64,000 nt of DNA. Origin: Rhabditoides inermis (lineage: Eukaryota > Nematoda > Chromadorea > Rhabditida > Rhabditidae). The stretch is from the NCBI GenBank assembly GCA_963966185.1, contig CAWZYM010000291.1, forward strand, positions 1 to 64,000. The letters run 5' to 3'. Of this stretch, positions 1-11,117 are shown one piece after another. Each line of letters opens with the position of its first letter. The stretch's first letter is position 1. The notes under the pieces were generated by a model that worked only from the letters and a program-made list of their open reading frames with translations, was not told where the DNA came from and did not search any database. Made by a program: the position numbers and the translations under genes.

Positions 1-162
1 CTACTTGATGAAGTTATGAGCTGAAAAGTTGTTGCAAAGTCGATCCAAGCACACGTGGTTGAGGCAGCCAGTATATCGCCAAAACGAAATGAAACCACAC
101 TGTTTACGGTTTCACTGTGAGTGTAACTACGCTTCCTGAACCATCTTTTGTATTAGGTTCAT
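1..162. repeat. A-type monomer, 162 bp
   Basis: The monomer is one base longer than consensus because GCCAAACG has become GCCAAAACG. It also carries GATGAAG, GTATATCGCC, TACGCTTCCTG and GTATTAGG. The same 162-bp monomer starts at 2739, 4835, 8702, 11118, 13856, 16113 and 21105 and opens seven further HOR units. It is not seen after 21266, where shorter A' and A'' relatives with GTCTATCG replace it. Confidence 0.9.
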
Positions 163-739
163 CTACTTGATGGTGTTATGAGCTGAAAAGTTGTTGCAAC
201 AACGATACAAGCACACGTGGTTGAGGCAGTCAGTCAATCGCCAAACGAAATGAAACCACACTGTTTACGGTTCCACTGTGAGTGTAACTATGCTGCGTGA
301 ACCATCTTTTGTATTTGGTTCATCTACTCGATGGAGTTATGAGCTGAAAAGTTGTTGCAAAGTCAATCCAAGCACACGTGGTTGAGGCAGCCAGTCAATC
401 GCCAAACGAAATTAAACCACACTGTTTACGGTTCCACTGTGAGTGTAACTATGCTGCCTGAACCATCTTTTGTATTTGGTTCATCTACTTGATGGAGTTA
501 TGAGCTGAAAAGTTGTTGCAAAGTCGATCCAAGCACACGTGGTTGAGGCAGCCTGTCAATCGCCAAACGAAATGAAACCACACTGTTTACGGATCCACTG
601 TGAGTGTAACTATGCTGCTTGAACCATCTTCTTGATTTGGTTCATCTACTTGATGGAGTTATGAGCTGAAATGTTGTTGAAAAATCGATCCAAACACACG
701 TGGTTGAGACAGCCAGTCAATCGCCAAACTAAATGAAAC

Positions 740-763
740 CACACTGTTTACTGTTTCAGTGTG
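740..763. repeat. Perfect inverted repeat in E-type monomer
   Basis: CACACTG (740-746) and CAGTGTG (757-763) are perfect reverse complements around a 10-base spacer. The ordinary monomer has CACTGTG on the right, which leaves one mismatch, so a single C-to-G change in E perfects the stem. The same state recurs in all E and E' monomers I read except N-type copies, where the spacer differs slightly. Confidence 0.75.
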
Positions 764-1340
764 AGTGTAACTATGCTGCCTGAACCATCTTTTTGATTTG
801 GTTCATCTACTTGATGGAGTTTTGAGCTGAAATGTTGTTGCAAAATCTATCCAAGCACACGTGGTTGAGGCAGCCAGTCAATCGCCAAACGAAATGAAAC
901 CACACTGTTTACGGTTTCACTATGAGTGTAACTAAGCTGCCTGAACTATCTTTTTGATTTGGTTCATCTACTTGATGGAGTTATGAGCTGAAATGTTGTT
1001 GCAAAATCGATCCAAGCGCACGTGGTTGAGACAGCCAGTCAATCGCCAAACTAAATGAAACCACACTGTTTACGGTTTCACTGTGAGTGTAACTAAGCTG
1101 CCTGAACCATCATTTTGATTTGGTTCATCTACTTGATGTAGTTATGAGCTGAAAAGTTGTTGCAAAGTCGATCCAAGCACACGTGGTTGAGGCAGCCAGT
1201 CAATCGCCAAACTAAATGAAGCCACACTGTTTACGGTTCCACTGTGAGTGTAACTAAGCTGCCTGAACCATCTTTTCGATTTGGTTCAACTACTTGATGG
1301 AGTTATGAGCTGAAAAGTTGTTGCAAAATCGATCCAAGCA

Positions 1341-1346
1341 CACGTG
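1341..1346. promoter_or_regulatory. CACGTG palindrome (one example of a near-invariant site)
   Basis: Monomer positions 52-57 read CACGTG, within ACACGTGG, in almost every monomer. The exceptions I noticed are 9891 (CACGTA) and two CTCGTG cases near 25343 and 29044. CACGTG is the E-box/G-box core bound by bHLH and bZIP proteins, and it resembles the CDEI element of budding-yeast centromeres, bound by Cbf1. That a cognate factor binds here is inference. Because the site occurs once per 161 bp, the array holds nearly 400 evenly spaced copies. Confidence 0.6.
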
Positions 1347-1424
1347 GTTGAGGCAGCCAGTCAATCGCCAAACGAAATAGAACCACACTGTTTACGGTTC
1401 CACTGTGAGTGTAACTATGCTGCC

Positions 1425-1449
1425 TGAACCATCTTTTTGATTTGGTTCA
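1425..1449. repeat. Conserved dyad TGAACCA-N11-TGGTTCA (one example)
   Basis: At monomer positions 136-142 and 154-160 the arms TGAACCA and TGGTTCA are perfect reverse complements separated by 11 bases. The spacer adds a TC/GA pair around a run of T, so a transcript could fold into a hairpin. The dyad is intact in most types. It is weakened in A (AGGTTCA), A'' (AGATTCA), L (CGGTTCA), F (TGAACTA), K (CGGAACC) and Fb (TTGTTCA). This is one representative of several hundred copies. A role in protein binding or RNA structure is inference. Confidence 0.8.
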
Positions 1450-2577
1450 TCTACTTGATGGAGTTATGAGCTGAAATGTTGTTGCAAAATCGATCCAAGC
1501 GCACGTGGTTGAGACAGCCAGTCAATCGCCAAACTAAAAGAAACCACACTGTTTACGGTTTCACTGTGAGTGTAACTAAGCTGCCTGAATCATCATTTTG
1601 ATTTGGTTCATCTACTTGATGTAGTTATGAGCTGAAAAGTTGTTGCAAAGTCGATCCAAGCACACGTGGTTGAGGCAGCCAGTCAATCGCCAAACTAAAT
1701 GAAGCCACACTGTTTACGGTTCCACTGTGAGTGTAACTAAGCTGCCTGAACCATCTTTTCGATTTGGTTCAACTACTTGATGGAGTTATGAGCTGAAAAG
1801 TTGTTGCAAAATCGATCCAAGCACACGTGGTTGAGGCAGCCAGTCAATCGCCAAACGAAATAGAACCACACTGTTTACGGTTCCACTGTGAGTGTAACTA
1901 TGCTGCCTGAACCATCTTTTTGATTTGGTTCATCTACTTGATGGAGTTATGAGCTGAAATGTTGTTGCAAAATCGATCCAAGCACACGTGGTTGAGGCAG
2001 CCAGTCAATCGCCAAACGAAATGAAACCACACTGTTTACGGTTTCACTGTGAGTGTAACTAAGCTGCCTGAACCATCTTTTTGATTTGGTTCATCTACTT
2101 GATGGTGTTATGAGCTGAAAAGTTGTTGCAACAACGATACAAGCACACGTGGTTGAGGCAGTCAGTCAATCGCCAAACGAAATGAAACCACACTGTTTAC
2201 GGTTTCACTATGAGTGTAACTAAGCTGCCTGAACTATCTTTTTGATTTGGTTCATCTACTTGATGGAGTTATGAGCTGAAATGTTGTTGCAAAATCGATC
2301 CAAGCGCACGTGGTTGAGACAGCCAGTCAATCGCCAAACTAAATGAAACCACACTGTTTACTGTTTCAGTGTGAGTGTAACTATGCTGCCTGAACCATCT
2401 TTTTGATTTGGTTCATCTACTTGATGGAGTTTTGAGCTGAAATGTTGTTGCAAAATCGATCCAAGCACACGTGGTTGAGGCAGCCAGTCAATCGCCAAAC
2501 GAAATGAAACCACACTGTTTACGGTTTCATTGTGAGTGTAACTAAGCTGCCGGAACCATCTTTTTGATTTGGTTCAT

Positions 2578-2738
2578 CTACTTGATGGAGTTATGAGCCG
2601 AATTGTTGTTGCAAAATCGATCCAAGCACACGTGGTTGATGCGGGCATTCAATCGCCAAACGAAATGAAATCACACTGTTTACGCTTATACTGTGAGTGT
2701 AACTAAGCTGTCTGAACCATCTTTTTGATTCGGTTCAT
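2578..2738. repeat. L-type monomer, the most divergent type
   Basis: L differs from consensus at many sites: GAGCCGAATTG, GATGCGGGCATTC, AAATCACAC, CGCTTATACTG, TGTCTGAACC and TTCGGTTC. Copies start at 2578, 4674, 6607 (front half only), 8541, 10957, 13695, 15952 and 20944, and each complete copy is followed by A. L ends the HOR-I unit and is absent from the last two thirds of the window. Confidence 0.9.
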
Positions 2739-4834
2739 CTACTTGATGAAGTTATGAGCTGAAAAGTTGTTGCAAAGTCGATCCAAGCACACGTGGTTGA
2801 GGCAGCCAGTATATCGCCAAAACGAAATGAAACCACACTGTTTACGGTTTCACTGTGAGTGTAACTACGCTTCCTGAACCATCTTTTGTATTAGGTTCAT
2901 CTACTTGATGGTGTTATGAGCTGAAAAGTTGTTGCAACAACGATACAAGCACACGTGGTTGAGGCAGTCAGTCAATCGCCAAACGAAATGAAACCACACT
3001 GTTTACGGTTCCACTGTGAGTGTAACTATGCTGCGTGAACCATCTTTTGTATTTGGTTCATCTACTCGATGGAGTTATGAGCTGAAAAGTTGTTGCAAAG
3101 TCGATCCAAGCACACGTGGTTGAGGCAGCCAGTCAATCGCCAAACGAAATTAAACCACACTGTTTACGGTTCCACTGTGAGTGTAACTATGCTGCCTGAA
3201 CCATCTTTTGTATTTGGTTCATCTACTTGATGGAGTTATGAGCTGAAAAGTTGTTGCAAAGTCGATCCAAGCACACGTGGTTGAGGCAGCCTGTCAATCG
3301 CCAAACGAAATGAAACCACACTGTTTACGGATCCACTGTGAGTGTAACTATGCTGCTTGAACCATCTTCTTGATTTGGTTCATCTACTTGATGGAGTTAT
3401 GAGCTGAAATGTTGTTGAAAAATCGATCCAAACACACGTGGTTGAGACAGCCAGTCAATCGCCAAACTAAATGAAACCACACTGTTTACTGTTTCAGTGT
3501 GAGTGTAACTATGCTGCCTGAACCATCTTTTTGATTTGGTTCATCTACTTGATGGAGTTTTGAGCTGAAATGTTGTTGCAAAATCTATCCAAGCACACGT
3601 GGTTGAGGCAGCCAGTCAATCGCCAAACGAAATGAAACCACACTGTTTACGGTTTCACTATGAGTGTAACTAAGCTGCCTGAACTATCTTTTTGATTTGG
3701 TTCATCTACTTGATGGAGTTATGAGCTGAAATGTTGTTGCAAAATCGATCCAAGCGCACGTGGTTGAGACAGCCAGTCAATCGCCAAACTAAATGAAACC
3801 ACACTGTTTACGGTTTCACTGTGAGTGTAACTAAGCTGCCTGAACCATCATTTTGATTTGGTTCATCTACTTGATGTAGTTATGAGCTGAAAAGTTGTTG
3901 CAAAGTCGATCCAAGCACACGTGGTTGAGGCAGCCAGTCAATCGCCAAACTAAATGAAGCCACACTGTTTACGGTTCCACTGTGAGTGTAACTAAGCTGC
4001 CTGAACCATCTTTTCGATTTGGTTCAACTACTTGATGGAGTTATGAGCTGAAAAGTTGTTGCAAAATCGATCCAAGCACACGTGGTTGAGGCAGCCAGTC
4101 AATCGCCAAACGAAATAGAACCACACTGTTTACGGTTCCACTGTGAGTGTAACTATGCTGCCTGAACCATCTTTTTGATTTGGTTCATCTACTTGATGGA
4201 GTTATGAGCTGAAATGTTGTTGCAAAATCGATCCAAGCACACGTGGTTGAGGCAGCCAGTCAATCGCCAAACGAAATGAAACCACACTGTTTACGGTTTC
4301 ACTGTGAGTGTAACTAAGCTGCCTGAACCATCTTTTTGATTTGGTTCATCTACTTGATGGAGTTATGAGCTGAAATGTTGTTGCAAAGTCGATCCAAGCA
4401 CACGTGGTTGAGGCAGCCAGTCTATCGCCAAACGAAGTTAAACCACACTGTTTACGGTTCCACTGTGAGTGTAACTATGCTGCCTGAACCATCTTTTTGA
4501 TTTGGTTCATCTACTTGATGGAGTTATGAGCTGAAATGTTGTTGAAAAATCGATCCAAACACACGTGGTTGAGACAGCCAGTCAATCGCAAAAAACTAAA
4601 TGAAACCACACTGTTTACTGTTCCAGTGTGAGTGTAACTAAGCTGCCGGAACCATCTTTTTGATTTGGTTCATCTACTTGATGGAGTTATGAGCCGAATT
4701 GTTGTTGCAAATTCGATCCAAGCACACGTGGTTGATGCGGGCATTCAATCGCCAAACGAAATAAAATCACACTGTTTACGCTTATACTGTGAGTGTAACT
4801 AAGCTGTCTGAACCATCTTTTTGATTCGGTTCAT
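2739..4834. repeat. HOR-I copy 2, 13 monomers
   Basis: Order A B C D E F G H I J M N L. This is the simplest full unit without internal duplication, so it is a reasonable reference for HOR-I. Its 2,096 bp are 13 x 161 plus one base in A and two in N (4511-4673). Confidence 0.92.
4511..4673. repeat. N-type monomer, 163 bp
   Basis: GCCAAACTAAATG has become GCAAAAAACTAAATG, a gain of two bases in an A run. The monomer also has E-like TTGAAAAATCG and GAGACAGCC and a K-like GCCGGAACC end. The same form is at 8378-8540 and 15789-15951, each time directly before L. Confidence 0.88.
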
Positions 4835-6767
4835 CTACTTGATGAAGTTATGAGCTGAAAAGTTGTTGCAAAGTCGATCCAAGCACACGTGGTTGAGGCA
4901 GCCAGTATATCGCCAAAACGAAATGAAACCACACTGTTTACGGTTTCACTGTGAGTGTAACTACGCTTCCTGAACCATCTTTTGTATTAGGTTCATCTAC
5001 TTGATGGTGTTATGAGCTGAAAAGTTGTTGCAACAACGATACAAGCACACGTGGTTGAGGCAGCCAGTCAATCGCCAAACGAAATTAAACCACACTGTTT
5101 ACGGTTCCACTGTGAGTGTAACTATGCTGCCTGAACCATCTTTTGTATTTGGTTCATCTACTTGATGGAGTTATGAGCTGAAAAGTTGTTGCAAAGTCGA
5201 TCCAAGCACACGTGGTTGAGGCAGCCTGTCAATCGCCAAACGAAATGAAACCACACTGTTTACGGATCCACTGTGAGTGTAACTATGCTGCTTGAACCAT
5301 CTTCTTGATTTGGTTCATCTACTTGATGGAGTTATGAGCTGAAATGTTGTTGAAAAATCGATCCAAACACACGTGGTTGAGACAGCCAGTCAATCGCCAA
5401 ACTAAATGAAACTACACTGTTTACTGTTTCAGTGTGAGTGTAACTATGCTGCCTGAACCATCTTTTTGATTTGGTTCATCTACTTGATGGAGTTTTGAGC
5501 TGAAATGTTGTTGCAAAATCTATCCAAGCACACGTGGTTGAGGCAGCCAGTCAATCGCCAAACGAAATGAAACCACACTGTTTACGGTTTCACTATGAGT
5601 GTAACTAAGCTGCCTGAACTATCTTTTTGATTTGGTTCATCTACTTGATGGAGTTATGAGCTGAAATGTTGTTGCAAAATCGATCCAAGCGCACGTGGTT
5701 GAGACAGCCAGTCAATCGCCAAACTAAATGAAACCACACTGTTTACGGTTTCACTGTGAGTGTAACTAAGCTGCCTGAACCATCATTTTGATTTGGTTCA
5801 TCTACTTGATGTAGTTATGAGCTGAAAAGTTGTTGCAAAGTCGATCCAAGCACACGTGGTTGAGGCAGCCAGTCAATCGCCAAACTAAATGAAGCCACAC
5901 TGTTTACGGTTCCACTGTGAGTGTAACTAAGCTGCCTGAACCATCTTTTCGATTTGGTTCAACTACTTGATGGAGTTATGAGCTGAAAAGTTGTTGCAAA
6001 ATCGATCCAAGCACACGTGGTTGAGGCAGCCAGTCAATCGCCAAACGAAATAGAACCACACTGTTTACGGTTCCACTGTGAGTGTAACTATGCTGCCTGA
6101 ACCATCTTTTTGATTTGGTTCATCTACTTGATGGAGTTATGAGCTGAAATGTTGTTGCAAAATCGATCCAGGCGCACGTGGTTGAGACAGCCAGTCAATC
6201 GCCAAACTAAATGAAACCACACTGTTTACGGTTTCACTGTGAGTGTAACTAAGCTGCCTGAACCATCATTTTGATTTGGTTCATCTACTTGATGTAGTTA
6301 TGAGCTGAAAAGTTGTTGCAAAGTCGATCCAAGCACACGTGGTTGAGGCAGCCAGTCAATCGCCAAACTAAATGAAGCCACACTGTTTACGGTTCCACTG
6401 TGAGTGTAACTAAGCTGCCTGAACCATCATTTTGATTTGGTTCATCTACTTGATGGAGTTTTGAGCTGAAATGTTGTTGCAAAATCGATCCAAGCACACG
6501 TGGTTGAGGCAGCCAGTCAATCGCCAAACGAAATGAAACCACACTGTTTACGGTTTCATTGTGAGTGTAACTAAGCTGCCGGAACCATCTTTTTGATTTG
6601 GTTCATCTACTTGATGGAGTTATGAGCCGAATTGTTGTTGCAAAATCGATCCAAGCACACGTGGTTGATGCGGGCATTCAATCGCCAAACGAAATGAAAT
6701 CACACTGTTTACGGTTTCACTGTGAGTGTAACTACGCTTCCTGAACCATCTTTTGTATTAGGTTCAT
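4835..6767. repeat. HOR-I copy 3, 12 monomers with chimeric ends
   Basis: Order A B/C D E F G H I G H K L/A. The B/C monomer at 4997 has the B front (CAACAACGATAC) but the C back (AAATTAAACC), so about one monomer was lost. The last monomer (6607-6767) starts as L (GATGCGGGC) and ends as A (TACGCTTCCTG, GTATTAGG), so the next unit lacks its own A. Confidence 0.9.
6607..6767. repeat. Chimeric L/A monomer
   Basis: The L signature runs through AAATCACAC (about monomer position 97) and the A signature begins by GGTTTCAC (about position 107). The extra A of a true A monomer is absent because that part comes from L. This is the signature of an exchange between two adjacent monomer types inside the conserved CACTGTTTACG stretch. 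Confidence 0.88.
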
Positions 6768-8701
6768 CTACTTGATGGTGTTATGAGCTGAAAAGTTGTT
6801 GCAACAACGATACAAGCACACGTGGTTGAGGCAGTCAGTCAATCGCCAAACGAAATGAAACCACACTGTTTACGGTTCCACTGTGAGTGTAACTATGCTG
6901 CGTGAACCATCTTTTGTATTTGGTTCATCTACTCGATGGAGTTATGAGCTGAAAAGTTGTTGCAAAGTCGATCCAAGCACACGTGGTTGAGGCAGCCAGT
7001 CAATCGCCAAACGAAATTAAACCACACTGTTTACGGTTCCACTGTGAGTGTAACTATGCTGCCTGAACCATCTTTTGTATTTGGTTCATCTACTTGATGG
7101 AGTTATGAGCTGAAAAGTTGTTGCAAAGTCGATCCAAGCACACGTGGTTGAGGCAGCCTGTCAATCGCCAAACGAAATGAAACCACACTGTTTACGGATC
7201 CACTGTGAGTGTAACTATGCTGCTTGAACCATCTTCTTGATTTGGTTCATCTACTTGATGGAGTTATGAGCTGAAATGTTGTTGAAAAATCGATCCAAAC
7301 ACACGTGGTTGAGACAGCCAGTCAATCGCCAAACTAAATGAAACCACACTGTTTACTGTTTCAGTGTGAGTGTAACTATGCTGCCTGAACCATCTTTTTG
7401 ATTTGGTTCATCTACTTGATGGAGTTTTGAGCTGAAATGTTGTTGCAAAATCTATCCAAGCACACGTGGTTGAGGCAGCCAGTCAATCGCCAAACGAAAT
7501 GAAACCACACTGTTTACGGTTTCACTATGAGTGTAACTAAGCTGCCTGAACTATCTTTTTGATTTGGTTCATCTACTTGATGGAGTTATGAGCTGAAATG
7601 TTGTTGCAAAATCGATCCAAGCGCACGTGGTTGAGACAGCCAGTCAATCGCCAAACTAAATGAAACCACACTGTTTACGGTTTCACTGTGAGTGTAACTA
7701 AGCTGCCTGAACCATCATTTTGATTTGGTTCATCTACTTGATGTAGTTATGAGCTGAAAAGTTGTTGCAAAGTCGATCCAAGCACACGTGGTTGAGGCAG
7801 CCAGTCAATCGCCAAACTAAATGAAGCCACACTGTTTACGGTTCCACTGTGAGTGTAACTAAGCTGCCTGAACCATCTTTTCGATTTGGTTCAACTACTT
7901 GATGGAGTTATGAGCTGAAAAGTTGTTGCAAAATCGATCCAAGCACACGTGGTTGAGGCAGCCAGTCAATCGCCAAACGAAATAGAACCACACTGTTTAC
8001 GGTTCCACTGTGAGTGTAACTATGCTGCCTGAACCATCTTTTTGATTTGGTTCATCTACTTGATGGAGTTATGAGCTGAAATGTTGTTGCAAAATCGATC
8101 CAAGCACACGTGGTTGAGGCAGCCAGTCAATCGCCAAACGAAATGAAACCACACTGTTTACGGTTTCACTGTGAGTGTAACTAAGCTGCCTGAACCATCT
8201 TTTTGATTTGGTTCATCTACTTGATGGAGTTATGAGCTGAAATGTTGTTGCAAAGTCGATCCAAGCACACGTGGTTGAGGCAGCCAGTCTATCGCCAAAC
8301 GAAGTTAAACCACACTGTTTACGGTTCCACTGTGAGTGTAACTATGCTGCCTGAACCATCTTTTTGATTTGGTTCATCTACTTGATGGAGTTATGAGCTG
8401 AAATGTTGTTGAAAAATCGATCCAAACACACGTGGTTGAGACAGCCAGTCAATCGCAAAAAACTAAATGAAACCACACTGTTTACTGTTTCAGTGTGAGT
8501 GTAACTAAGCTGCCGGAACCATCTTTTTGATTTGGTTCATCTACTTGATGGAGTTATGAGCCGAATTGTTGTTGCAAATTCGATCCAAGCACACGTGGTT
8601 GATGCGGGCATTCAATCGCCAAACGAAATAAAATCACACTGTTTACGCTTATACTGTGAGTGTAACTAAGCTGTCTGAACCATCTTTTTGATTCGGTTCA
8701 T
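6768..8701. repeat. HOR-I copy 4, 12 monomers (A supplied by the preceding chimera)
   Basis: Order B C D E F G H I J M N L. Apart from the missing A it matches copy 2 monomer for monomer. The length 1,934 is 12 x 161 plus two bases in N. Confidence 0.91.
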
Positions 8702-11117
8702 CTACTTGATGAAGTTATGAGCTGAAAAGTTGTTGCAAAGTCGATCCAAGCACACGTGGTTGAGGCAGCCAGTATATCGCCAAAACGAAATGAAACCACA
8801 CTGTTTACGGTTTCACTGTGAGTGTAACTACGCTTCCTGAACCATCTTTTGTATTAGGTTCATCTACTTGATGGTGTTATGAGCTGAAAAGTTGTTGCAA
8901 CAACGATACAAGCACACGTGGTTGAGGCAGTCAGTCAATCGCCAAACGAAATGAAACCACACTGTTTACGGTTCCACTGTGAGTGTAACTATGCTGCGTG
9001 AACCATCTTTTGTATTTGGTTCATCTACTCGATGGAGTTATGAGCTGAAAAGTTGTTGCAAAGTCGATCCAAGCACACGTGGTTGAGGCAGCCAGTCAAT
9101 CGCCAAACGAAATTAAACCACACTGTTTACGGTTCCACTGTGAGTGTAACTATGCTGCCTGAACCATCTTTTGTATTTGGTTCATCTACTTGATGGAGTT
9201 ATGAGCTGAAAAGTTGTTGCAAAGTCGATCCAAGCACACGTGGTTGAGGCAGCCTGTCAATCGCCAAACGAAATGAAACCACACAGTTTACGGATCCACT
9301 GTGAGTGTAACTATGCTGCTTGAACCATCTTCTTGATTTGGTTCATCTACTTGATGGAGTTTTGAGCTGAAATGTTGTTGCAAAATCGATCCAAGCACAC
9401 GTGGTTGAGGCAGCCAGTCAATCGCCAAACGAAATGAAACCACACTGTTTACGGTTTCACTATGAGTGTAACTAAGCTGCCTGAACTATCTTTTTGATTT
9501 GGTTCATCTACTTGATGGAGTTATGAGCTGAAATGTTGTTGCAAAATCGATCCAAGCGCACGTGGTTGAGACAGCCAGTCAATCGCCAAACTAAATGAAA
9601 CCACACTGTTTACGGTTTCACTGTGAGTGTAACTAAGCTGCCTGAACCATCATTTTGATTTGGTTCATCTACTTGATGTAGTTATGAGCTGAAAAGTTGT
9701 TGCAAAGTCGATCCAAGCACACGTGGTTGAGGCAGCCAGTCAATCGCCAAACTAAATGAAGCCACACTGTTTACGGTTCCACTGTGAGTGTAACTAAGCT
9801 GCCTGAACCATCTTTTCGATTTGGTTCAACTACTTGATGGAGTTATGAGCTGAAAAGTTGTTGCAAAATCGATCCAAGCACACGTAGTTGAGGCAGCCAG
9901 TCAATCGCCAAACGAAATAGAACCACACTGTTTACGGTTCCACTGTGAGTGTAACTATGCTGCCTGAACCATCTTTTTGATTTGGTTCATCTACTTGATG
10001 GAGTTATGAGCTGAAATGTTGTTGCAAAATCGATCCAAGCACACGTGGTTGAGGCAGCCAGTCATACGCCAAACGAAATGAAACCACACTGTTTACGGTT
10101 TCACTGTGAGTGTAACTAAGCTGCCTGAACCATCTTTTTGATTTGGTTCATCTACTTGATGGAGTTATGAGCTGAAATGTTGTTGCAAAGTCGATCCAAG
10201 CACACGTGGTTGAGGCAGCCAGTCTATCGCCAAACGAAGTTAAACCACACTGTTTACGGTTCCACTGTGAGTGTAACTATGCTGCCTGAACCATCTTTTT
10301 GATTTGGTTCATCTACTTGATGTAGTTTTGAGCTGAAATGTTGTTGCAAAATCGATCCAAGCACACGTGGTTGAGGCAGCCAGTCAATCGCCAAACTAAA
10401 TGAAACCACACTGTTTACGGTTCCACTGTGAGTGTAACTAAGCTGCCTGAACCATCTTTTCGATTTGGTTCAACTACTTGATGGAGTTATGAGCTGAAAA
10501 GTTGTTGCAAAATCGATCCAAGCACACGTGGTTGAGGCAGCCAGTCAATCGCCAAACGAAATAGAACCACACTGTTTACGGTTCCACTGTGAGTGTAACT
10601 ATGCTGCCTGAACCATCTTTTTGATTTGGTTCATCTACTTGATGGAGTTATGAGCTGAAATGTTGTTGAAAAATCGATCCAAACACACGTGGTTGAGACA
10701 GCCAGTCAATCGCCAAACTAAATGAAACCACACTGTTTACTGTTTCAGTGTGAGTGTAACTATGCTGCCTGAACCATCTTTTTGATTTGGTTCATCTACT
10801 TGATGGAGTTTTGAGCTGAAATGTTGTTGCAAAATCGATCCAAGCACACGTGGTTGAGGCAGCCAGTCAATCGCCAAACGAAATGAAACCACACTGTTTA
10901 CGGTTTCATTGTGAGTGTAACTAAGCTGCCGGAACCATCTTTTTGATTTGGTTCATCTACTTGATGGAGTTATGAGCCGAATTGTTGTTGCAAAATCGAT
11001 CCAAGCACACGTGGTTGATGCGGGCATTCAATCGCCAAACGAAATGAAATCACACAGTTTACGCTTATACTGTGAGTGTAACTAAGCTGTCTGAACCATC
11101 TTTTTGATTCGGTTCAT
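8702..11117. repeat. HOR-I copy 5, 15 monomers
   Basis: Order A B C D F G H I J M X/H I E K L. E is skipped after D. An E appears later, before K. The monomer at 10313 joins a GATGTAG/GAGTTTTGAG front to an H-like back (TTTTCGATT, CAACTACTTG). One CACGTG site is lost at 9891 (CACGTA). Confidence 0.88.

Larger units (their letters stand above)
1..2738. repeat. HOR-I copy 1, 17 monomers
   Basis: Monomer order read by eye is A B C D E F G H I G H I J B/F G/E K L. The triplet G-H-I is present twice (968-1450 and 1451-1933), an internal expansion relative to the 13-monomer copy that follows. The monomers at 2095 (B front, F back) and 2256 (G front, E back) are chimeras. The 2,738-bp length equals 17 x 161 plus the extra base of monomer A. 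The same arrangement returns at 11118-13855. Confidence 0.93.

Noticed and set aside
1129..1302. RNA polymerase III B-box or SINE origin (GGTTCAACTAC at the end of H monomers)
   Set aside because: It misses the last conserved C of the GWTCRANNC consensus, is present only in H and Z derivatives, and I see no convincing A box at the proper distance.
2630..2646. CENP-B box in L-type monomers
   Set aside because: Against the core TTCG-N4-A-N2-CGGG this site has the A and the CGGG but CGTG in place of TTCG, so six of nine core positions. The TTCG in the reverse complement of ACGAAAT has no following A or CGGG. A chance match is likely.
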